From the NCBI GenBank assembly GCA_036506155.1, contig DASXSF010000022.1:62001-126000 (forward strand): a DNA stretch of 64,000 nt. Direction: 5' to 3'. This document shows positions 33,760 through 44,800 of this stretch, one piece after another. Source of the DNA: DASXRA01 sp036506155. GTDB taxonomy: Bacteria > Actinomycetota > Actinomycetes > Mycobacteriales > Jatrophihabitantaceae. A program made the translations under genes and the position numbers. How positions within the stretch are numbered: position 1 is the stretch's first letter; every line of letters starts with the position of its first letter. Under the pieces are notes generated by a model. That model had not been told where the DNA came from, did no database searches, and worked only from the letters and a program-made list of their open reading frames with translations.

Positions 33760-36700
33760 ATGAAAAGGCAGCTAGGCATCCTGTCCGTCGCGGTATTAGT
33801 GATAGCGGGCTTCGCATCCACCACGCGGGCCGCGGGGCGGCCAAGCACGCTGAGGGTCTGCTCGAACGGGCCGTTCCGCAACATCCAGCCCGCGGTCGAC
33901 GCGGCCCGCCCGGGCGACACGGTGCAGATCTGCCCCGGCACGTACGTCGAGGGCACCGGCGTACAGGGAAGCAACGCACTCACGATCGCCAAGGACCTCA
34001 CCCTCTCCGGTACTGGCGCCGACCAGGTACGCATCGAGGCGCGCCATGGCGCCGACCTGCCGAGGACAGCCCGGACATCCACAGCGGCAAGGGCGTTCTC
34101 GTTGCGGTGATCGGCGCGAATGTCGACATCAGGGGGGTCAGCGTCGACGCCAACGGGGCCGACGCGACGGCCGGCGTCGTGTACGTCGATGCGCAGGGCT
34201 CGATAACCCGTTCGCACATCACCGGCATCGACGTCGACGAGAGCGCGAACGGCTATACGGTGCCGGGTGGATTCCGCAGCAACCCGTTCGGCTTCGGCAT
34301 CGCTCACGTCGGTGGGTCACATGCCCTGGCGATCGACCACACGCGCGTCGACCACTACAACGCCGCCGGCGTGGTCGTCGAGGGCGCCGGAAATACAGCC
34401 GTGCTGACGAATGACCAGATTGCGGGGCGCAATCTCTGCCAGAACTACAACGACCCCACGGCAGGCGGCCCGACCGTCATCGACGGCGACTGCCAGGCGT
34501 CCGGCGGCAGCACCCCGATCCCGCCGCCACTGCCGCTCGCCACCGGGCCGCTGTTCGGGCAGGACGGCGTGCGGGCGAGCGACGGCGCGTCGGTGCAGAT
34601 GACCGGCGACACCGTGTCGTCCAACTTGGTCAACGGCGAAGGCGCACCGATCCAGAGCGTCTACGCCCCGACGCCCAACAACGACCCGTACCCGCTGGGC
34701 GACCACTCCGAGAACAACCAGAACCTGCGCCTCGCCGCGGGTGTGCGCCTTGTCGGTGCCGCCGCGTCGACGATCACCCGCGGCAACATCACCGACAACG
34801 CGTTCGGCGTGCTGAACACCACCGCCGACGGCACCAGCCCCGATACCGCGACGCCGGTCCTCGCCCAGGACAACTGGTGGGGGCTGCGCACCGGGACGGT
34901 CGGCCTGCCGACGCCGGGGCCGGCAGTGTGGCCCGACATCCTCACCCCGACGACGATCAATCCGCCGGTGCCGGAGAATCCCGTCAACGGAAACCCCGTG
35001 GCTGACACAGCCTGCCCCACCGGAATATCGGATTCCGACGCGGTGACGTTCTGCCCGTATCGCTCGAGCGACCAGGCCGACTCGGTCGGCGGCGAGTACC
35101 CGATCGCCGACGCGCCGGGGCGGCCGAGCGCGGGCAACTGCGCCGGTACCGTGCAGCTCGACCCGAACATCCCCACGTACGACGACTTCTTCGGCGCGAC
35201 GCTCGGCAGCGGCACCACCGGTGACGGCCTGTCCGGCTCGACGCCGTCGGCCAAGAAAACCGCGGACCTGACCGCGTACATGCGCGCCGTCGTCGATGCC
35301 GTCAACGCGCACGGTGGCAGCCGGGTCGCCGCCAGGATGGTTCAGGAAGGGACGAGCGTGCTCGGCGTTCCCTTCTACTACGTGGTGATCGGCACGCCGG
35401 GCAACATCGCCAACCTCGACGCCGGGCGCAACGACCAGGTGTTCTGGCGTGGCCTCATCGACGGCACCACGTCGCCGAAGGAGGCGCTGGCGCAGGTCGG
35501 CGAGCGGCTGGCGTTCGCATGGATCACCGGCGCCCCGCACGGCAACGAGCCCGCCGGCGGCGAGGCGTCCGTCAAGGAGCTGTACGAACTGGCCGCCCGG
35601 ACGGACTGCGACAACACCGCCCGGCTGGCCAGCTTGGACACGTTCATCCAGCCGGTCACCGCACCCGACGACCGCGACCACAACAACCGCACCACCGCGT
35701 GGTCGTTCGACCCGAATCGCGACCGCGGCACGATCCGCATGCCGGAGAACCGTGCACTGATCAGCGCGATCACCCGCTACGCCGGCCTGTTCTTCATCGA
35801 CGCCCACCAGCAGAGTTCCGGCTACTTCTTCCCGCCGGACCAGGACGCCGCGCTGAACGAGATATCGCATCCGGCGCTGGACGCGATCCAGAACGTGATC
35901 GGCCCGGCTATCCAGAATGCGTTCAACGACCAGACCGGCCAGTACCGTAACTACAACACCTACGACCTGTTCGTGCCCGAGTACGGCGACACGGTGCCCT
36001 CGCTGCTGCAGGGCGGGGCCGGCATGACGTACGAGAAGGGCAACAACGAGAACTACGGCAAGCAGGTCTACGACCACTATCTGGCGATCGACATCACGGT
36101 GGACGTGGTGGCGGACCAGAAAGACAGCCTGCTCACCGACTGGATCGGGCAGTGGCCCGAGGCCGTCGACCAGGGCGAGAACTGCGTCGTGCAGGAGAAC
36201 ACCCAGGTCAGCCCGCCGGTCGTCGACCAGTACGAGATCGGCCAGAGCAGCATCGACCAGGAGCCGAACACCGACGTGTGCGGCTACTACTACCTGCCGG
36301 GCAAGCACGCAGGCGACGTCGCCGACACTGTGGCCGAGCTTCAGCTCGTCGGGGTACGCGTGTATCGGCTCGACCACTCGGTGACCGTCTCGAGCGCGCA
36401 CCGGTTCGGCGACTTCGCCGTCGACACGCCGCCAGGACAGTCGCCGGTGCGCACGGCCACGGTGACCCTGCCTGCAGGCACGCTGTACATTCCGCTATCG
36501 CAGGGCACCAAGCACTGGATCCAGGCGGTGCTCGGCGAGAACCCGTATCTGCCGTTCAACTACTTCTACGACGAGGTCACCTGGTCGTACTCGCTGCTGC
36601 GCGGCTTCGCCGGCGACGGCTTCCTCACCCAGCCGCTGCCGCAGAGCGCGAAGGCACGGCTCATCGACGCGCCGCAGCTGGGCGCCGTACCGCCGACGCC

Positions 36701-37826
36701 ACATGACCTGTACGCCTTCGACACCGACTCGGCCGCCGCGCTGGCGATGGTGAATCAGCTGCTCGGGCAAGGCGCTACGGTGTCGCGCGCAGCCACGGCG
36801 TTCGACGCGACCGGCGTGCACTTCGGCACCGGCGCGGCGCTGGTGTCGGGCATGCCACTGGCCACGCTCGCGGGCGAGGCGGCCCGCTGGCAGACGCCGG
36901 TGTACGGCCTTTCCGGCTATCCGGTCGCGCACCGCGTCGTCGCGTTGCCGAAGATCGCCATCTACACCGGCGGCACGACCGTGCCGACCAACCCGGCGTT
37001 CCCCGGCAGCGACGACGGCTACTGCCGGTCCACTACGTACTGCGAGGCGATGTTCGACCTCACCCAGCGCGAGGGTGTCCCCACATCGCAAATCGGCCAG
37101 CTGACCTCGACCGACCTCGCGAACGGGGTGCTTTCGAGCGGTGGTTACACGGTGCTCGTAGATCCGGGCTCGACGATCTCGGCGACCACGCCGGTCGGGA
37201 CGGCAGGCACGCCGGCCCAAGCGGTCCAGGCGTTCGTCAACGCGGGCGGGACGTACCTGGGCAGCGGCGCGGGCGGCGCGACAAGTGCCCGCAACGCCGG
37301 CATCACCACGCTCAACACGACGACGATCAGCGGCATCACCACGCCGGGCTCGACGTTCGACGCGACCTGGAACACCGACGACCCGGCCGGATGGGGCATG
37401 GACGCCGGGGGCTGGATTTATCGCGAGTCCAGTAACGACCCGAGCTTCGACCCGGCGACTCTCGCCGGTGACGGCGGCAGCATCCCGCCCGCTACGCCGG
37501 TGGCGACATTCGCGGCGGCCGGAGACTGCGGCGGGCCGGCCGGATTCGGTAACTGCTACGGCTACGAGGTAAACGCCAACGCCAACCTGCCCGGGCGTCC
37601 CGCCGTCGTCGATCAGCCCTTCGGCGCCGGACACGCGATCATGGTCGGTTTCGACCCGTGGTACCGGTCGTGGACCGTGCAGGAGGAGCGACTGGTGCTC
37701 AACGCGCTGCTCTACCCGGGCGGCAGTGCCGCGCCGGTCAGCGCCACAGCGTTGCCGCAGGTTGCCGACCGTCCGGTGCGCGCCAGCGGCGGCCGCGCTC
37801 CGACCGTTGACCGAGCTCGGCCGTAG
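33760..37826 (+). pseudogene. Secreted beta-helix / M14 carboxypeptidase fusion with one frame break
   Basis: ATG 33760 starts a signal peptide (MKRQLGILSVAVLVIAGFAS) and a parallel beta-helix (FRNIQPAVDAARPGDTVQIC). The frame ends at 34110, but the next frame continues the helix from about 34062 (EDSPDIHSGKGVLVAV). One missing base near 34061 explains it; repaired length is about 1355 residues. After helix repeats (to about residue 400) comes an M14-type zinc carboxypeptidase: GAPHGNEPAGG (zinc His and Glu), FFIDAHQ (third ligand) and TYEKGNNENYG (catalytic Glu). The remaining 550 residues are uncharacterised beta-rich domains. It would act outside the cell on proteins or wall peptides. Confidence 0.8.
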
Positions 37827-37839
37827 CCGTCCCCCGCCG

Positions 37840-37884
37840 TGATCTTGGACTTCTGGCTGACATTCGACCACAAGTCCAAGATCA
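37840..37884. repeat. 45-nt palindromic element, copy 2
   Basis: Left arm TGATCTTGGACTTCTGG (37840-37856), 11-base centre, right arm CCACAAGTCCAAGATCA (37868-37884), with one C-C mismatch. It lies 14 bases after the M14 fusion stop and 34 bases before the M1 peptidase start. Confidence 0.9.
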
Positions 37885-37917
37885 TCGGAGCGGGACGCTG
37901 AGGATGAGGAGAGCATC

Positions 37918-39708
37918 ATGATCCGACGTCTCGTTGCCGTGTCTGTGCTGGTTGTCGCCGCCACACCCGCCGGCGCCGCCACGGCTGCCCCGCCCGGAGC
38001 GCCGATGCAATGCGGCGCGGGTGCGCGCACGCTCTCTCAGTACACCGACCACGTCTACCCCGACACCGGCAACGGCGGCTACACGAGCCTGCACACCGAC
38101 GTGCACATGGTCTACGACGCCGCGTCGAACCAGTTCCTGCCCGGCAACCATGTGGTGCTCACCGACCGGGCGACGCAGTGCATGACGGAGTTCAGCCTGG
38201 ATCTCGAACGGCAGTCGGTCGACCCGGTCGACGGCCCGGACCTGACCGTGCAGGCGGTGACTGTGAACGGTGAGCCGGCCGCCTTCCGCTTCGTACAGCC
38301 CACCTACCCGGGCGACCCGAACGGGCCCGACGATCCCGACCCGCGCTCCCACCAGGCCTCCCAGGTGAACCCGGTCGGGGGGCCGGACAACAACCCGCTG
38401 CCGCCGGCGTGCAGCCCGCAGGTCACCGGCGACGACGTGAACGCGCAGAACGGTGAGCCGTGCCCCGCCAACAAGATGGTGATCACGCCCGCGCAGTACA
38501 TCCATCCCAGCGAGACGTTCCAGGTGAGCATCTCCTATACCGGACGTCCCGGCGTCCACCTTGATGGCGACGGTTCCACCGAGGGCTGGTTCCGCTCCGA
38601 CAACCCACCCGGCGACGGCGGCTTCGTCACCACCGAACCGGTGGGCACCGAGGATTGGATGCCGCTCAACGACCATCCGAGTGCCAAGCCCACGTACGAC
38701 TTCTACGACACGGTCAACGCCGGTAAGCAGGCCATCGCCAACGGCATGCTCGTGTCCACGACGGCCAACCTGCCGGACGCGACATTCCCCGGCGGATCGA
38801 CCACGTTCCACTGGCACTCCCCCGCGCCGATCGCGAGCTACCTCGTCGAGAACAGCGTGGGCGATTACGACCTGACGTCCCGGCTCGCGTCCGACGGCGT
38901 GCGCTACTACGAAGCGCAGGCCAGCTCGCTAAGTGCCACGCAGAAGCAGGCCAACCTCGCGATCATGGATCAGCAGCAGGACATCACCGACTTCCAGGCT
39001 CAGTTCAATGGGCCGTTCCCGTTCACGTCGGACGGCGTTCTGGTCGCCCGCCCCTCCGCCGGGTTCGAAGAAGAGATGCAGACGATGATCGCGTTCGAGG
39101 GCGGGCGGATCGGGCTGCGCACGTTCAACCACGAGAACTTCCACCAGTGGTGGGGCGACCACGTCACCGAGGCGAACTACAACCTGACGTTCTTCAAGGA
39201 GGGCATGGCCACCCTCGGTGAGTACCTGTTCAATGCGCGCAATGCGCAGACTGCCGCAGGTGGCGCGGGCACATCCGCCGGTGATGCGGCGTTCGAGCAG
39301 CGTCTGGTCAGCCAGTTCAACACCAATTACGCGTCGACGCGTCTCTGGACGGCCGCGCCGTCGGATCCGACGCCGGCCACGCTGTTCTCGGGCAGCTTCA
39401 CGTACACCCGGCCCGGCACCGCCTACCTCGCGCTGCGCGAGATCCTCGGCCCGGACAACTTCGTCCGGGCGCTGACGCGCATCCAGCGCGACTACGGCGA
39501 CAGCAGCATCACCGAGGCACAACTGGAGGACGGCTTCGCCCACTTCCTGCCCAATCGCAGCGCGGCGTGCCAGGCTCGCCTCGGCGAGTTCTTTACGCAG
39601 TGGTTCGACACCGCGTACCTACCCGGTGGCGGCGCCAACCGACCGCAGCTCACCGGGCCGGGACTCGCCGGTCCGGGCTTCTACGACGCGGACGGCCGCT
39701 GTCGTTAG
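37918..39708 (+). CDS. Secreted M1-family metallopeptidase
   Basis: A 596-residue protein with a signal peptide (MIRRLVAVSVLVVAATPAGA, cleavage near residue 24). The N-terminal saddle domain precedes a thermolysin-like catalytic domain with HENFH (His405, Glu406, His409), exactly 18 residues, then Glu428 in FFKEGMATLGEYL, which is the M1 HExxH-x18-E zinc site. The usual GxMEN exopeptidase motif is replaced by GFEEEMQTM, so aminopeptidase specificity may be altered. The C-terminal part has a helical end (ACQARLGEFFTQWFDTAYLPG). It sits between two copies of the 45-nt element within the peptidase island. Confidence 0.9.
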   Translation: MIRRLVAVSVLVVAATPAGAATAAPPGAPMQCGAGARTLSQYTDHVYPDTGNGGYTSLHTDVHMVYDAASNQFLPGNHVVLTDRATQCMTEFSLDLERQSVDPVDGPDLTVQAVTVNGEPAAFRFVQPTYPGDPNGPDDPDPRSHQASQVNPVGGPDNNPLPPACSPQVTGDDVNAQNGEPCPANKMVITPAQYIHPSETFQVSISYTGRPGVHLDGDGSTEGWFRSDNPPGDGGFVTTEPVGTEDWMPLNDHPSAKPTYDFYDTVNAGKQAIANGMLVSTTANLPDATFPGGSTTFHWHSPAPIASYLVENSVGDYDLTSRLASDGVRYYEAQASSLSATQKQANLAIMDQQQDITDFQAQFNGPFPFTSDGVLVARPSAGFEEEMQTMIAFEGGRIGLRTFNHENFHQWWGDHVTEANYNLTFFKEGMATLGEYLFNARNAQTAAGGAGTSAGDAAFEQRLVSQFNTNYASTRLWTAAPSDPTPATLFSGSFTYTRPGTAYLALREILGPDNFVRALTRIQRDYGDSSITEAQLEDGFAHFLPNRSAACQARLGEFFTQWFDTAYLPGGGANRPQLTGPGLAGPGFYDADGRCR

Positions 39709-39819
39709 CGTGGTCTCTGAACCAAGCAGGCTCCGCTTCCGTGCCACTAAGCGAGAATCTGCTTAGGTATTCGGGGGGAAATGGAATTCGCGCGCACAGC
39801 TGTCGATACCTGCACACCG

Positions 39820-40035
39820 ACGATTGAGCTCCTCGAACGAGGACATTTCCAAGGACGTTCTCGACGAGTATCCCGAGGACGCGGCCAGGGGATCCGGCCG
39901 GTTCGTCTTGCTTGCAGGCGAGGCCGGCGTCGGGTATTCCGCGCGGACCACGCGCGGCGACCAGGGCGGATCCGAACGGACTGACCCCTCGCGAAGCAGA
40001 GGTGCTCGCACTTCTTCGCGAAGGCTTGTCGAATG
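39820..40035 (+). pseudogene. Remnant of a LuxR/LAL-type ATPase regulator
   Basis: Scattered frames retain pieces of one large regulator. ELLERGHF (about 39825) is in one frame, then VLDEYPEDAARGSGRFVLLAGEAGVGYS in another, where the Walker A Lys has become Tyr. After a deletion of several hundred codons, GLTPREAEVLALLREGLSN (to about 40035) is the start of the C-terminal LuxR HTH. No intact protein can be made. The boundaries are approximate. Confidence 0.7.
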
Positions 40036-40454
40036 ATACGAACAAGTACCACAGCATCGCCGTCGCGGAACAGAACAAATACGGTCTGCTCACCGACGTC
40101 GACGGAATCGCCTGTATCGACATGCCCGGCATGGGCGGGATGGGCGTGCACTGGGCCAACTCGGCCCTGGTCAACGACCCCGCGATCCTTCCGGACCAGC
40201 CGGAAGCGATGGTCTACGCGCTCGACCGGCACGGCACGCTGCGCTTGGCTGCCGTCGAGTACGTAGTCGTCAAGGCGGCGTGGGATGCCACGCACAACGC
40301 GCCACCCATGCTGTTCGGCCACACGTTCAACCTGACCGACGCCCCCAACCGTTTCGGCTTGCCGGCGTTCTATTCGCTGCACGTGTAGGCCTGGCAGCAC
40401 AATCCCGCCGGGACATTCGAGATGTGGAATCCGCGCGTCCACTGCCCGGCCTGA
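40036..40454 (+). pseudogene. Decayed conserved hypothetical protein fused to the LuxR remnant
   Basis: In frame with the LuxR HTH fragment comes TNKYHSIAVAEQNKYGLLTD, then DMPGMGGMGVHWANSALV and ALDRHGTLRLAAVEYVV. This looks like a conserved bacterial family of unknown function. The frame meets TAG at 40386-40388 where the family pattern calls for Trp, and then continues AWQHNPAGTFEMWNPRVHCPA to TGA 40454. It has no N-terminus or signal peptide of its own. It is either a pseudogene or, less likely, a 158-residue chimera from 39912. Confidence 0.65.
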
Positions 40455-40491
40455 CCGCAAAACCATCCATCAAGAACAGAGGAGTTCCGCA

Positions 40492-40785
40492 ATGTCTCGT
40501 CGACTCATCACCACAGTCACCTCGTCGGTCCTTGTCAGCGTCGGGCTGATCGTCGGCTACCTTGCATCCGCGGGTGCGGTATCCGCCATGCCGGCGCCGG
40601 CACCCGATGGCGGCGGCGCCTTCCCGAACATCGCTTCGCCGGCGCCGACCATCACCGTTGTGCATCACGGCTCGTCGGTGTGGCCGTTCGTGCTTGTCGC
40701 GCTTGTAGCCGTTGCTGCGACGCTCGCGGCGAGCGTGGCTGTCGCCTCGATCCGCCGCTCGCGGCGGCGGCTCCAGCCGGCGTAG
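40492..40785 (+). CDS. Small membrane protein (97 aa)
   Basis: GAGGAG precedes ATG 40492 at a good distance. The N-terminus is a signal-like helix (SVLVSVGLIVGYLASAGAVS), followed by a Pro/Ala/Gly linker and a second helix (VWPFVLVALVAVAATLAASVAV), ending in RRSRRRLQPA. It probably sits in the membrane with both ends short. No family recognised. It is followed by copy 3 of the palindromic element. Confidence 0.7.
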   Translation: MSRRLITTVTSSVLVSVGLIVGYLASAGAVSAMPAPAPDGGGAFPNIASPAPTITVVHHGSSVWPFVLVALVAVAATLAASVAVASIRRSRRRLQPA

Positions 40786-40799
40786 GACGCTCTTCGCGA

Positions 40800-40844
40800 T
40801 GATCTTGGACTTGTGGCCGAATAGCGGCCACAAGTCCGAGATCA
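40800..40844. repeat. 45-nt palindromic element, copy 3
   Basis: Left arm TGATCTTGGACTTGTGG (40800-40816), centre CCGAATAGCGG, right arm CCACAAGTCCGAGATCA (40828-40844). The centre is itself self-complementary at its ends (CCG/CGG). One T-G wobble. Confidence 0.9.
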
Positions 40845-40869
40845 TGCCGTAGCGGGGTTGACGCGCTGG

Positions 40870-40898
40870 TTGACGCGCCCGACCGCGTTACTTAACGT
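40870..40898 (+). promoter_or_regulatory. Promoter of the TrmB-type regulator
   Basis: TTGACG (40870-40875), 17 bases, TAACGT (40893-40898) fits a housekeeping sigma promoter. Transcription would begin at or next to GTG 40906, giving a leaderless mRNA. Confidence 0.6.
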
Positions 40899-40905
40899 GC
40901 GCGCG

Positions 40906-41718
40906 GTGACCGATGCGATTGCGGTTGACCGCCTGGTACGCATTGGGCTGACTCGCTATGAGGCACGCGTCTACGTGGCGCTCATCAGGCGCGACGGTTG
41001 GACCGCGGCAGATATGGCGCGCACGACCGGCGTGCCTCGCCCGCGCGTGTACGACGTGCTTGCCAGCCTGGTGGCCAAGGGGCTTGCGGCGGAACGTCCG
41101 GGCAGCGCGGCCAAGTATGTGGCGGTTGATCCGGAGCGGGCGATGCGGCGGCTGGTGGAGGCGCATGAGCAGCGAATGGAGCTGGTGCGCGACGAAGCCC
41201 GAGCCACCGCGCGCGAACTGGCACACGAGTTCGCGGAGGGCAACAAGCACCAGGACCCACTCGACTATGTCGAGGTGATCCGCGACCGGCAGACCTTGGC
41301 GCAACGCTTCGACGAACTGCAGGCGGCGGTCACCAGCGAGATGCTCGCGTTCAGCAAGGAGCCGGCGGTGGTGGACGTCGAGCGCAACGTGGTCGGCATG
41401 AAGACCGCGTCGGAGCATCTGGTGCGCAGCATCTACGAGATCTCCCTGTTGCGCGATCCGGTACGGCGAGCCGGCGTGCGCCGGTTCGTCGACCTCGGCG
41501 AGCACGCGCGGTTCGTGGAGCGGCTGCCGATGAAGCTGGCGATCATCGACGAGCGGATCGTGATGTTCGCGCTGTCCAATCCGGTTGCTGGTCCGGATGA
41601 CATGACGAGCGTGGTGATCGAGCATGCCGACTTGGCGGCCGTGCTCAAGGTGGCCTTCGAGGTGGTTTGGAGCAAGGGCCTCATGCTGGACGATGCATGC
41701 GCTCGGCTCGGCATCTGA
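40906..41718 (+). CDS. TrmB-family transcriptional regulator
   Basis: A 270-residue regulator. The winged HTH (GLTRYEARVYVALIRRDGWT, ADMARTTGVPRPRVYDVL) is at about 12-65, followed by a coiled helix (AMRRLVEAHEQRMELVRDEA) and a C-terminal effector domain. GTG 40906 is chosen because the promoter would place the transcript start there; GTG 40897 lies inside the -10 element. The family controls sugar or other metabolic genes in archaea and bacteria. The hairpin before the giant protease gene immediately downstream is a candidate operator. Confidence 0.85.
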   Translation: MTDAIAVDRLVRIGLTRYEARVYVALIRRDGWTAADMARTTGVPRPRVYDVLASLVAKGLAAERPGSAAKYVAVDPERAMRRLVEAHEQRMELVRDEARATARELAHEFAEGNKHQDPLDYVEVIRDRQTLAQRFDELQAAVTSEMLAFSKEPAVVDVERNVVGMKTASEHLVRSIYEISLLRDPVRRAGVRRFVDLGEHARFVERLPMKLAIIDERIVMFALSNPVAGPDDMTSVVIEHADLAAVLKVAFEVVWSKGLMLDDACARLGI

Positions 41719-41798
41719 GGGTTTGGCACGAACCGGCCGAATCTCCGAACTTCCCTTGACGAGACGACTACAACGTTCGTAGCGTTCGCCGTGCTTCA

Positions 41799-41823
41799 GC
41801 TGTACCACGGGAGGTGGTACAGC
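41799..41823 (+). promoter_or_regulatory. Perfect hairpin in the leader of the giant protease gene
   Basis: GCTGTACCAC (41799-41808) and GTGGTACAGC (41814-41823) pair over all 10 bases around loop GGGAG. It ends 19 bases before the start codon. It can act as an mRNA hairpin or as a DNA palindrome for a dimeric regulator such as the TrmB protein encoded just upstream. Confidence 0.6.
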
Positions 41824-41842
41824 GTGATCTCAGGAGTCCGCC

Positions 41843-44800
41843 GTGCGGGTTGCCCCGATCGCTGCCGTCGTCGCGCTGGTCGCCTCCGCCTTCGGAGGCA
41901 TAGCCCAGGCCGCGCCGCTGTCGTCACCGGCGGGTCCGCCGTCGCCGGGCCTGGGTACCCGGCAATTCCACCTCTACGACGGATCGACCGTCACCCTGGG
42001 CGCAGACGGGATGGGCGTGCGCACTGACACGCGCGGCCGTCAGCACCCGTTCGCCATGGTGTTGCCGCAGGCGCGCTCGCCTTTGGGTGACCAGCCGGGA
42101 CCGAGCCGGGATGCGCTGCTCAGCCGCCTGTCCGCACCGCGCCGGGAGGGCGCGACGGGCGATGTCGTGCTCGGACTCCCCACCGCCCGCGTCGACGGCG
42201 CACCGGCCGGGCACGGGCGGCGCGCGGCCCACACCACGGACGCCCGCATCAACGCGGCGCTGCACCGGGTCGGCGCCACCACGGCCGCGCCCCTCACCGG
42301 CGGCGTTACATACCTGGTTCACGTCGCAGACCCGGCCCGGGCCGCCGCAACGCTGCGTGCCACGCCCGGGGTGAGCTTCGCCGAGCCGGACGAGTACGTC
42401 TCGACCACTGACACAGACCCGGTGCCGCTCCCCTCGTGGGTGAGCAAGGCAGCAGCCCAGCGTCGCGAGGCGGCAACCGCGAGCGTGCTGCCCAGCAACT
42501 ACGGGCTGCAGTCGTCGCTGCAGAGCTACCTCAACGCGGGCGGCGTCGACCTCGCCGGTGCGTACGCCGACATCACCGGCCGGCTACATCAACTGCCCGG
42601 CGCAGGCGAGATCATCACCAACGTTTCACTCGGCGACCTGACCGACCGGTTGATGAACGACGCGTACGTCAACACGTTCGGCCCGACGACCGTCGTGCAG
42701 AACGGCCAGCGCTACCTGGACTATCCGTCGCTGCCGATGATTCCTACCTACACTGTCGACCCGTCCGGCACCGTCGACCCACTGGGCAGCGTCGAGGGCG
42801 TCGACCCGAACCTCGGCGAGGTGCTTCTCGACTTCTCGATGATGGCGCCGCTGCCGCACGACCAGCAGCGCCCGGACGAGGTCGGATCGGGGGCCACCGA
42901 CCTGCTCGGCATCGCACCCGGGGCGCAGTACCGGCTGGTCGAGCCTGCGCAGCCGACCTTCGCCAACATCGCCGCCGCGCTACTGGCGGCGGCCCAGCAG
43001 ACGCCGCGCCCGGACGTGATCACCGCCAGCCTCGGGTTCGGCACCGACACCGTCGGATTCCCGGGCCGCTATCTCGAGGACGACCCGCTGCTGCGCTCGG
43101 TGGTGTCCACCATCGTCGACGACTACGGCATCGTCGTGACGATCTCCGCGAACGACGGCACCCGCCTGTACACATCGGCCGCGGTAGGCCCGGACGGCGG
43201 CAGCACGCCCACCGACATCCCTCGCCCCGGACAGGGCGCGACGTCGATCGCGGACGACGCGACCAGCACCACGCCGAGCGAGGTGCCGGACTCCGGCGCC
43301 ATCGACGTGGGCGGCACCACCACCGACGACACGATCGCCGCGCCACCGCAGGGTGATGGCCCGCTCTCGCGCACCGGCACGTTCGCCGAGACCCGGCTGA
43401 ACGGAATGACCGCGTTCTCCTCCGGGTTCGGCGCCCGGGTGAACGTGTCCGCACCGAGCGACAACATCCCGGCGCTGCAACACACCTGCTTGCAGTTCGG
43501 CAACTGCACCCCCTCGGACGCCGTCACGGTGCTTTCGGGCGGCACGTCGGCGTCCACGCCCATGACCGCCGCCGCCGTTGCCGACCTGCTGCAGGTCGGC
43601 AAGGCGACCGGGCATCCACTCACCCCGCGCGCGGTACGCCAGTTGCTCGAGCAGACCGGCCGCGACGTCCCGACCCAACCGCAGGTCGACCGGCAGCTGT
43701 CAGTCGGACCGCAGATCGACATCACCCGCGCCGTCGAGACCCTGCTCAGCCCGGCGCCGAGCGCGCCGGCGATCGTGCGGCTGTCCACGGCGCACCGCGT
43801 CACGATCGGGGACGCCGGCGCGAACTTCGTCGAGAACACCGATCCGGGCGCGATCGACCTCACCGGCCCGGACGACGTGCTGGGGAATCCGACCGGCGAA
43901 TCCCTGGTCGGCCCGATCACCTTCGGCATCGACGCGACGAGCTTGCCCCAGCACGGCCCGCTCCGCTATGTGCTGCGAGTAGGCAGCACCGAGTTCACCT
44001 CGCTGACCCCGGCCATTCGAGCCACGCCGGCGGAACTGCTCGCCGCGGCCGGGCAACCGCTGGTGTCGACGGGAAGTCGCCGCGTGACGGTCGCCGCCGA
44101 GGTACGCCTCGGCCCCGAGCGCGTGCTTGCCAGCACCGCCGAGACGCTGACCTTCGGCCCCACCGATGGCACCCACGCGATGGCTCCCGCGCCGGTGGTC
44201 GCAGCGGTCACGCCGGTCGGGCAACCGGTGAGCGTTCACTACGACATCACCGGTGTCACCGGGGTGCAACAGCCGGAGTTGATCATCTCCGCCATCAACC
44301 ACTGGAGCCCGTTCGCAGCACCCATGTACCGCATCGCCTACTCGGCGCCGCTCACCGGCACGACTGGCACGATCACCGTGCCCGCCTCGGTATTCGCCGC
44401 GGGCGGTGGTGTATACGGCGCGGCGGTGATGCAGGACTCGGCGATCCGCGCGGTGGGCGCGGTCGTGCCGTTCCGCATCGACGGCGGCAGCCCCGATCAG
44501 CGCCCGGACGCACCGACCCTGGCGCCGGCCGGCGGAACGCCCGGGCACCAGGCGACCGTAACCCGCGCGGCGCCGAACCTTCAGGTCAGCTGGGACGTCC
44601 GGTCGGTGCCGGGTGCCACCGGCGCGGCGCTGGAGGTCTCGGCACCCGGCCCGACGATCTACGGGCTGCTGGACACGTTCACCAACCAGTTCGGCACCAC
44701 CCGCGATGCCAACGGCGTCGACAGCCCGTCTGCGGCCTGGACGCCCCTGCCCGGTCGTGCCGGAACCACCGCCGTCGACCTGACCGGCCTCGGCGTCCCG

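Noticed and set aside
34317..36401. 694-codon minus-strand frame opposite the M14 fusion
   Set aside because: Composition follows the opposite strand's codon bias and no domain is recognisable.
36495..38030. 511-codon minus-strand frame across the M14/M1 junction
   Set aside because: It spans a repeat element and two real plus-strand genes; there is no motif and the composition is shadow-like.
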